Assembly (NCBI GenBank): GCA_015179025.1
Contig: WHUX01000182.1
Coordinates: 1-64,000, forward strand
Reading direction: 5' to 3'
DNA from: Terfezia claveryi
Taxonomy: Eukaryota > Ascomycota > Pezizomycetes > Pezizales > Pezizaceae
Length of the DNA stretch: 64,000 bases
The translations under genes and the position numbers were made by a program. Positions 56,025 to 64,000 of this stretch are shown piece by piece; within the stretch, counting starts at the first letter, position 1; every line of letters begins with the position of its first letter. The notes under the pieces were generated by a model, which ran no database searches, was not told the origin of the DNA, and saw nothing but the letters and a program-made list of their open reading frames with translations.

Positions 56025-56584
56025 GGGTAGCGTACTCACTACCTTTTATGATCTAGTGCTAAGCTAATGATAATGAATTCAATGACCACCCTGTTCTAGG
56101 GCACGACTAAGACAGAATATACAGAAATAAATCAGGAGAACGACCGAGCTGATGCGCAGCTTGAGAAATGAAAGGTTGATTGATTCTACAAGAGGAACTC
56201 GAAGGCCTATATATACCTTCGCCTGCCCTTATAACAAATAAAACCAAGAACAGCACACATCACTTCCTTGCGCTCCCCTCCCTCGCATCCCCCATATATT
56301 TTAGAGTACAGCATATATTCCCCTTTCCTATCATTAATTTTTATGAGGAGAGGGACCAGATTTAGTTGTCACCCAATTGAACCCGTGGGGATTCCACACA
56401 GCTCTTCTTTTCCCAAGGAGGCTGGTGCTTTTCCCCGGTCGGTCGTGAGCGTGCCCAGGCTAGCTGCATGCGAGTCATGATCATTTGTAAAAATCGAAAG
56501 TTGACTGCGTTGCAATGAAATAAGAAGTAACTTTCAAAAGTTCATCAATTGTGAATGAAAGTATGAATGAAGTGAGTTACAATA
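55671..56584. other. Transposon end and intergenic sequence
   Basis: It contains the pogo right TIR, a fragment of the 23-kb fold-back arm (about 55863-55890), the 25-bp bracket repeat (56036-56060), and then the 3' flank of the minus-strand PD-(D/E)XK-like gene. Confidence 0.55.
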
Positions 56585-58416
56585 TCACATGTTTCTTCCC
56601 CCTACCATGAGGTTCCTCCACATCCCGAAGAAGCCCTCTTTGCCGCTTTCCCCCGCCCACTCCTTCAATTTCTCCACCACCTTACACAACCTAAACGTCT
56701 CTGCCACGCTTTCCGTGGAGCCCATATATATCGGCCCCATCTGAATCACTTCCCACTCCCCCACTGTTACCCCTGCATCTTCCAGATCTTGCCCATCGTC
56801 CACTCCGATATCGGCCCTCGCCTCTACCATAAACATCCAATGCAAAAACCACACATGGCCCACCACCACCACTGCCGGCACGGGCGGAATTCCATCCACA
56901 TTAACTCCCCGTTCACCGGTAACCCTGCCTGCTAAGTTCGCCATTCTCGTCAACAAAGCCACCCCTGCTATACCAACCTGATACCCACCCTCACCGTACT
57001 CCCCCGACATGCCCTTAAGCTCCACTGGGACTACGGTCGGGCTCCCTGCAACGCTTACATCATCTAACACACTCCACTCCTCGTCTCCCAGGTCGTTCAG
57101 TTTTAAAAGTCCCAACCTCGACTTTTCTACCTCCCTCAACAGCGGGTGTCTACGGTTAAGCTGTATCACATAAGCAACTTTGCCATTCGCAATACTTCTC
57201 CCGTATAATTTCGGAAGTAGAGCCTGATCGAGCAACTTTGTCTGTGCCTCGCACACGACGACCAGAGGGATTGTGGGTGAGGTGCTTTTGGGAGTGAAAT
57301 ATGCAATGAGATCCTCTAGCTGGTTGGGGGCAACGGAGGTGGAAGCAGGTGATGGAGGAGGACCACATAGAATCGACCGAACGATAGGATACCAGCTGGA
57401 TTCATCTTCATTTCTTGTAAATAACTGTAGTGCGGCGGAGTTGATTGAGAGGATATGGCTTAAAAGCGATTTTGCATTTTCGACATCTGGCTCCATACAG
57501 CTAAACGCTTGTGGGGGAAAAAAGCTCATTGTGCAGGATGGGTGTATCTCCAGAATTGGCTAAAGTAGACACGTTAGCAAACATCATGTATAGGTTAGGG
57601 ATGTGAGATATGCAGATGGACCTTCAGTACTCCTGGGATATAGCCTACGCCAAATATAGTCTCATTGAATCGCTTCACAATACTAGTTACATGACTAGGC
57701 GGTTGGTTTGGGGCAGGGTTTCCCTCGTGGTAAGGGTTGCCGAGGTGGACTTTCGGTGATGCGCTTATGAGTTGGGAACGAAGATAGCGCGAGGTTGTCG
57801 TTGATACCTTTGTAGGGGAGGATTTGGCGGGGCTGGGGGGCCGCTGGGAGGCGGATGCGATGGAGGGGGGGTTATAGCTCAAGGGGGGAGGGGGAATCAG
57901 AACGGAACTTTGACCGAGGCGGCCAAAGGAGGTGCTTCGAGTAGGCTCACTAACAGTCGTGCTTCCGGGGGTGGATATCAAGGAAAGAGTGCTAGGAACG
58001 TAGAGAGCGTGGTGGCTAGGCCGGTCAGTGGGGTTGCAAGGTTGAGGGGGGATGCGACGATAGTTGTGGAAGATGCTTGACGCTGGCGGGCGTTTTCTCG
58101 GCTGGGCTGCATCAAGGGTTGACATATCTGCGCCGTTCAAGGTGATGGGGGGAGAATGTGGGCAGTCGCTAATATAGGTACTGGGCTTGAGCTGGTGCCG
58201 GCCGCCGCCAGAGCTAGCAAGTGTATGGGGGTGCAGATATGTGAATGTAGACTTCTCCGGGACAGACGAGAGCCAGTAAAGGATGCGTTCATGGAAAGAT
58301 GAGAGGGGCTGTGATGCCGTGAGCATGCGAGGTGTTGTTCGCGTAGTGGCACGATGCAGGAGAGACGATGGTGGAAAGCTTGTGTTTGCTTGTTCTTGGT
58401 AGGCAGAGTATGTCAT
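56585..58416 (-). CDS. PD-(D/E)XK nuclease-like fungal protein
   Basis: Predicted join 58416-57622 and 57559-56585, 589 aa. The 62-nt intron has CTAAC and TTTAG at its 3' side; its donor is GTCCAT, with alternatives GTACTG or GTAGGC, all in phase. The N-terminal 240 residues are low-complexity Ser/Pro, with FHERILYWLSSVPE and PRKRPPASS. A helical FNETIFGVGYIPGVLK block precedes PILEIHPSC and a globular domain. This order resembles the fungal PD-(D/E)XK nuclease-like family that is abundant in Pezizomycetes. The central ExK is probably VPVELK (about 443-447), after a strand KVAYVIQL (392-399). In that strand the usual Asp appears to be Ala, so catalysis is doubtful. A C-terminal helical region contains HVWFLHWMFMVEARADIG. 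No lesions. Role unknown; these genes often expand lineage-specifically. Confidence 0.7.
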
Positions 58417-58821
58417 GTTGTTCGTTTATGGTTTGTGGTTTGATATGGACGTTCTGTTCTGTTGCTCTGTGTTTGCTGTGGCGCAAGAGACATAAACGCA
58501 CGAGCCGCCCGCTTTGGTGGCTTTGTACCTGCCGGCGTGGCTGCCACCACAATAAACGGTATATGCCAACAGCTTCTTCCATGTGTATAAAAGCAACCGG
58601 TAGCAAACAAATTCCAACCGAAGTCGCACATTGTGCATACTTATGTAGCTCTCCACTACCTCAGATACATCGCCAGACTCGATATTATGGTTGTTTATTA
58701 TGTATATTCTCTCCCATCCAGTCTTGGATGATAGGAGAATAAAATACATGTCTGGAAGTGCATAAAATGCGTCTCATTCCATACTAAGAAACAGCGGCCT
58801 GGCAAGAACACACTATGTGAC
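58417..58821. other. Upstream region, no gene recognised
   Basis: Likely promoter and 5' UTR of the minus-strand gene. Overlapping short ORFs only. Confidence 0.4.
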
Positions 58822-58940
58822 TTTTTTTTTTTTTTTTTTCTTTTTTTCGGAGTCTATACGTCTGTGGAGGCTAGGCTATGGGACGGCCCCGTTCCTAGTC
58901 TGGTTGGCACAACGACCCTCGTAGAGGCCCCGTTCCACCC
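58822..58940 (-). mobile_element. LINE 3' end (family B), carrying a micro-insertion
   Basis: A T-run (58822-58855, interrupted) is followed by CGGAGTCTATACGTCTGTGG and GGACGGCCCCGTTCC, the complement of the family B 3' UTR. Inside it, GGCCCCGTTCC is duplicated (58885-58895 and 58926-58936) around a 30-nt insert (58896-58925) beginning TAGTCTGGTTGGCACAA. Confidence 0.75.
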
Positions 58941-59700
58941 CTTTGAAGGTTTGGTACTGTATAAGATGGGGAAGCGGATCACGACAGGGATCCGGATCAG
59001 GTTTCTTGGCACGGCATATCTGGAAGTTCGCATCGATATCTCGGCCAATTCCACTCCAATAGCCACCAAACTTTGCGGAAGTGCTTCTGTGAGTGCACTG
59101 GGCCCTCTGTGTACTCACTGCAGCCCTAGCGCCCTTTCGTGTGATGCATACTATTTGGGCATGGGTGGAGGTCTCATAATGCCAATTATGAGCCGTGCAG
59201 GCTCTATGTTCTAGAATATCATGGTATATACATGTGGAAGCTATGTGCAAAGTTCTAGCGTAATCAGGTGAATGGTCATTGAGCTATTGATATTCAAAAA
59301 ATAATATGAGACATGAGATCCAAATTCGCATTAGTGTTGTCTCAGTTCCACCCAGTGCGTGCCCCCATATGTAGAGCAACTAAATACAGGAGAGAGAACA
59401 AGATAACAAGGCAGGTAACAAGGTAACAAGGCGGGAAAACAAGAGGCGGGTAACAAGTTAACAAGGCGAGAAAACCAGTTGTTGCGTAAGGGGAGAAGAG
59501 AAGACAGGAAGAGAGAGAGCGGACTGGCCTCTATATAGATAGCCAGCCCCGCGGAGACCGAACGCAGAACACAACAGAAGACCATGGAAGAACAGAGAGA
59601 AAGGCAAATGACAAGGAGCGATATAAAGCTAGAAAACTATATAGCTTACATATCCGTGAGGTCTAGATCTGGTGGAACCTTCGCGCAGATTCCAGAGATG
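58941..59700. other. No gene recognised; AACAAGG-rich repeats
   Basis: Around 59398-59475 are tandem variants of GGTAACAAGGCGGG. A TATA-like CTCTATATAGATA lies near 59530, followed by ATG 59584 with a 70-codon ORF. This might be an LTR or promoter relic, but no partner was found. Confidence 0.35.
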
Positions 59701-59745
59701 AGCGAATACCTGGTTGAGATTCCCGGGATGCGGGCGGTTGTCTTT

Positions 59746-60160
59746 AGCAGGTCAGGGTCAGGGGTCAGGGATCAGGGATCAGGGTTGCCGGGATAAGAAC
59801 AATATCCAAAGAACCGGCATTAGCACACTGAAGTTGTGCTGGGTCAAGGTCGGGTGGAAGCCGCACGCAAACATAAGCTGGCGAGTGCGTTGGTCGCCAG
59901 TATGTACCGGGGCCGAGGTTCTGGGTCATGTGGGGCCGCACGTGAGCATAGGCAAGTGCGTTGGTTGCCAGTATAGCTCCGGGGCCGAGAGTTCGAGGTC
60001 AAGGATCGAGGTTGCTGGGATCGGGGCAATAGCCAGATTGCCAGCGATAGCACATCTCGTGCTGAGTCGGGGTTGTGTGCAGCCACACGTGAGCATAGGC
60101 TGGCGAGTGCGTGGGTCTCCAGATGTACCGGGGCCGCGGTTTCGGGGTCAAGAGACAAGG
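59746..60160 (+). repeat. Imperfect tandem repeats (GGTCAGGG array and ~85-180-bp units)
   Basis: A short GGGTCAGGGATCAGGG array (59746-59788) precedes three imperfect units sharing GCACGTGAGCATAGGC, AGTGCGTTGGT and CCGGGGCCGAGG. Frames on both strands stay open because of the repeat; no protein family is seen. Confidence 0.55.
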
Positions 60161-61341
60161 CGAAGGTATGATCCATAACAATCTAGCTGTGGAAGGGGCG
60201 AATTACAGGCTGAATCTCAGGCTTGTGCTTGCCATTAGCTAACCTATCACTATATTATAACTAAGAACATTAGACAGGCAACCATGGCAGACACCAAACT
60301 TACCACACTCCTTTGCTTGCTCTCATTCTCTCAGCGACTTGTCGGCAGTAGCTGCTAGAAATAGCTGCTTGCATGTACGTGATGGAGGTGCACTTACAGA
60401 AAGCACAACTCTTGTGCCCATTTCTTACCAATCACTATGGTACAAAAAAAGTGAGTAAGGAAAATACTCACCTCAATATTCACCTCAATGTATGTACAAC
60501 ATGTGAATGGTATAGGGGATAAAAAGGTGACCTATAAGGTGTATCGAAGAATTCTATAATGAGTAAGCATATGATTATCCTGGCTCACATGCAGTGCATG
60601 TTTTGTATGGGCGTTACTTACTGAAAACTCATATGAAAAGATTTTCACATGTAGTGAGCACAATTGAAGGCTGAAGTGAGCATGTCAGTGGAGCCATAAG
60701 TGAGCCACTGTTACGCACTTTTCCTGTGAACGTAGATATGAGCAACTAGAATATTGTTGTGCATAGACCTCTTTCAAAAGTTATTGTGCTAATATAAACT
60801 ACATTGTGCGCACACATCTTACTTCACATCATTGCACATTACATACATATTGCTTCCGAGTCATATCATTGTGCGCACATCTTACTTTACATTTGTTAAT
60901 TGCATACATATTACTTCATATCATTCTGTACATATCTTACTCAATATCATTGCACATATATTACTTCATATTATTGCGCATACTAATACTCACATAGGAG
61001 CCAATAAGTGTAGAAGTATTTAGTCTGGTTAAAATATTATAGAATTGATAAGGCAAGAGGGTGAACTGTACAGAGAGAACAGAAGAAAAAGTACGAGGAA
61101 GGGAAGTATATATACAACAAGGCTCGGGATGCCAAGACCGATCATTAAGACTAACAATATAGACTTCCCGACGAGAATAATAGATAACGAGAGTCGTGCT
61201 GTGTGGGCTTGGTATTATATGGGCTAAGCTAGGCAATAAAATTACTCGATTGGGAAAACATGAAGATCTAGGTGTAATGGCGGGGGTGTTGTCCAATCAG
61301 ACTATAGGTGTAATCAACTATTAGATCGAGACTAATCAACT

Positions 61342-62976
61342 CACCTGTGGCATGCAGGGGTCACATAAGCTAAGAATGAGGGGATCGTTGCGAATCCCCT
61401 ATTCTTAGCTTATCTGCACTCTAGGGGATCCCCCCACCGCAAATTTTCTAGCTAAGCTTGGCGTCAACCGTAGTCACTTTTGAAAAATATAGCAAAGAAC
61501 AATGGGGTTTGTGTACGTTTCTTACATATGTGCATATATGTATTCATACCAGCTCATCTGAATTTCCCACCACTATACTATTATTGCCTCCCTAGGAGCG
61601 GTGACTAACATCATTGAGACTTCTCGAAATCTCGCATCTTTAGTAAAGATAGAGAATAGAATTTGATAAGATCCAGCCTCTGCAGCGTCTTAAGCTAGCC
61701 GATTTAAGACGCTATCGCATCCAGCCTCTGCAGCGTCTTAAGCTGGCCGATTTAAGACGCTATCTATCCAGCCTCTGTAACGAGACTAGCCTCTGTCTTA
61801 CCCTAAACCTGAGCGGGCTTGGCACTGAGCGGGCTTGGCATTATGCTAGCTTGTTACTTGTAGTAAGCTTGGCATACACTAAATAAAATTACTAGATTGG
61901 GAAAATGGGAGGATTACTTAAATTGTAATATTGAAGTAGATAATCGATGTGATGTGATATGTGAGATATGAACAAATTACAAACGGCTATCTATTTCATA
62001 TTGTATTCCCATACATCGGGGTTCCTAAATCAAAAGTCAAATAGAATATTGGTAGTAGGATCCGAGTCTATTTAACAAGACTTATAGATAACTGGAATAT
62101 AAACTCAACTTGTAATAACAGCACCTATATTCTATGTAGACGAGACTATATTGCTGCTAGACTAGTCTGGTTGGCACAACCCCCCCGCAACCTATAATGA
62201 TTGATAATAATTGAATGTATAATGCTTATATCAAGTTTATATCTTGTGAATTATATTGGTTAGTTAAGTATTATTATTATTACTTGTTTATGGTGCAGTG
62301 GATTGGGTTTTGAGTTCAAGTTTATTATAATTGGCAGGTCAGAGGTTCGATTCATCCTTTCATTTTTACATTTTGGTTTTTTTTAGACTTTATTTCACCA
62401 TTAAGACTGTGACACAATGCCAAGCCCGCACAATGCCAAGCCCACTCAGTGCCAAAGCACAGGTTTAGGGTAAGACAGAGGCTAGTCTCGTTACAGAGGC
62501 TGGATGGATAGCCTCTTAAATCAGCCAGCTTAAGACGCCGCAGAGGCTGGATGCGATAGCGTCTTAAATCGGCCAGCTTAAGACACTGCAGAGGCTGGAT
62601 GCGATAGCGTCTTAAATCGGCCAGCTTAAGATGCTGCAGAGGCTGGATCTTATCAGATTCTATTCTCTATCTTTACCAAAGATGCGAGATTTCGAGAAGT
62701 CTCAATGATGTTAGTCACCGCTCCTAGGGAGGCAATAATAGTATAGTGGTGGGAAATTCAGATGAGCTGGTATGAATACATATATGCACATATGTAAGAA
62801 ACGTACACAAACCCCATTGTTCTTTGCTATATTTTTCAAAAGCGACTACGGTTGACACCAAGCTTAGCTAGAAAATTTGTGGTGGGGGGATCCCCTGGGG
62901 TGCAGATAAGCTAAGAATAGGGGATTCGCAACGATCCCCTCATTCTTAGCTTATATGACCCTGCATGCCACAGGTG
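61342..62976. mobile_element. 1.64-kb long-TIR element with 8-bp target duplication
   Basis: CACCTGTGGCATGCAGGG at the left and its complement at the right begin inverted arms of about 560 bp. AATCAACT flanks at 61334-61341 and 62977-62984. Inside each arm are two or three repeats of about 48 bp, each with GCGTCTTAAGC...TTTAAGACGC self-complementarity. A hairpin-prone block (TAAGCTAAGAATGAGGGGAT with its inverse) sits at the tips. The 0.5-kb centre is AT-rich, non-coding, and holds a TAGTCTGGTTGGCAC copy at 62164. The 8-bp duplication suggests hAT-type mobilisation; superfamily uncertain. Confidence 0.8.
62295..62355 (+). other. tRNA-like A-box/B-box pair (degenerate)
   Basis: GGTGCAGTGGATTGGG at about 62294 and AGGTTCGATTCATCC at about 62333 resemble Pol III internal promoter boxes at near-tRNA spacing. 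Arms do not pair as a tRNA, so at most it is a tRNA or SINE relic. Confidence 0.25.
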
Positions 62977-63706
62977 AATCAACTATTATACTGAAGTATA
63001 TAAATAATTTATATAAGATATCTCTCGAGTATCTAATATTCACTCCTACTATTATAGGCCATCTCGCAGGCAATCTAAGAGTCATACCAAAAGCTGTCCG
63101 ACTCTCAAAACTGTCATGAGCTATGTCACGGGCAATCTAATAGTCATACCAAAAGTATGTAGTAAACATGTAAGTAAATAAATATAGAGGCATAATATAG
63201 TGAATGAACTAGTGAATAAAGAAGCATCGCATGTAGTAAGTGAGTGGAATGAGGTGAGTCATAGAGGAATAAGAAGTGAGCAAACTATACTAACCTCCAG
63301 TGAGTGACAAGCAAGCTCACTTTATATGGGTGCCGTGGTAAGTAAGGGAGTGAATCATGAGGGTGAGTAGTTCAACTACTTCACCATCCTTCACCCATTG
63401 GCGCACACTTTTACTCACCATTGAGAAATGACTCACTAGAATGTTCACATTGTCACCCACGATATGAGCATAGAGGTGAGTTACTCACTCATAATTCACG
63501 TAATCTACTCACTTCCATACAAAGTTTGTACCATAGTGCAATATGGTATAGCGCAATCCGGCTTATGAGTAGGTATTGTGTTGTGAGATGAGTGAGTTGA
63601 ACCAGTTTGATACAATATCTCATGCAACAGAGATGAATCGGGCTATGCTATTTTGAAAAGCAATATGCCACACTTGAAATTAGATGTGTGCTAGTCTATC
63701 CGACTA

Positions 63707-63916
63707 CCGTAGAGACTCGAGTTATTCGGTAGCGCTATCACATACATATGCTATGTCCAAGATATATTTGTATAGTAAATTCTGGTGGATGCTGTACGCT
63801 CGAGCGAAGGCAGCTTGTACCACTTCTGGTGAAGTTCCTAAGTTAAGCTCAGCAGAAACACACAGGACATTGCATATATATGTGATAGCGCTACCGAATA
63901 ACTCGAGTCTCTACGG
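63707..63916. mobile_element. 210-bp palindromic MITE with 45-bp arms
   Basis: 63707-63751 (CCGTAGAGACTCGAGTTATT, then CGGTAGCGCTATCACATA) is matched inverted at 63872-63916 with one or two mismatches. The 120-bp centre is unique. No coding capacity beyond a chance ORF. Confidence 0.75.
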
Positions 63917-64000
63917 TTTAATCCCACTTGGCAGACATTGCAGCTACCAGCTCAGCTATGCTACCTTAGAGTGGCAATACATGCTAGTGTAGTTGTCCCA

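Larger units (their letters stand above)
60433..63538. mobile_element. 3.1-kb non-coding element with GTGAG-rich ends
   Basis: CACTATGGTACAAA (60433-60446) and TTTGTACCATAGTG (63525-63538) are inverted ends, each followed inward by GTGAGTA-like words. CAAT precedes the left end and follows the right end, a possible 4-bp duplication. GTGAG/CTCAC words are dense at about 60450-60720 and 63220-63520, like the subterminal binding repeats of some DNA transposons. No transposase is present. It contains the nested element 61342-62976. Confidence 0.55.

Overview
This looks like nuclear DNA of a filamentous ascomycete (Pezizomycotina). The host-type genes have short introns (53-100 nt) with GT/AG ends, and several have CTGAC- or CTAAC-like branch points. 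The gene families point the same way: a Clr5-domain protein, a PD-(D/E)XK nuclease-like protein, a secreted/membrane kelch protein and a large disordered protein. The very high load of degenerate transposons resembles a repeat-inflated Pezizomycete such as a truffle, but that placement is inference. I saw no rRNA, no intact tRNA and no CRISPR.

Layout. 1-9 kb holds LINE 3' ends, one with an exact 14-bp target-site duplication, a chromovirus tail with a broken chromodomain, a gag-like remnant and a TPR-protein pseudogene. 10.5-12.8 kb is an apparently intact four-exon kelch/single-TM gene on the minus strand. 13-25 kb is mostly gene-poor; it holds a two-exon hypothetical gene (20.5-21.2 kb), a Tc1/mariner relic, a 1.0-kb fold-back element (23.1-24.2 kb) and many palindromic repeats. 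25.3-27.7 kb is a divergent pair: a Clr5 gene (+) and a small cysteine-containing ORF (-). 28.2-30.1 kb is a short, internally deleted Ty1/copia element bounded by CCTTA duplications. 31.3-32.0 kb is a TA-flanked MITE. 32.9-35.1 kb is an intact 723-aa disordered protein.

35.7-48.8 kb is nested transposons. A 7.0-kb Tad1-like LINE (minus strand) sits inside a pogo/Fot1-type DNA transposon and split its transposase with a 12-bp duplication. 49.2-56.0 kb pairs a 4.1-kb palindrome, which carries a 23-bp minisatellite in each arm and a 36-48-bp satellite at its centre, with a second pogo-type transposon. That transposase is interrupted by three TGA codons that each read as CGA>TGA changes. 56.6-58.4 kb is an apparently intact PD-(D/E)XK-like gene (minus strand). 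60.4-63.5 kb is a non-coding element with GTGAG-rich ends and, inside it, a 1.6-kb long-TIR element with an 8-bp duplication.

The most unusual signal is a dispersed micro-element built on the motif TAGTCTGGTTGGCAC. Two copies are tiny near-perfect hairpins at 27.8 kb. Three other loci carry only 13-30 nt with this motif, exactly flanked by 10-11-bp direct duplications. I do not recognise this as a described class. The few intact host genes show no shared pathway.
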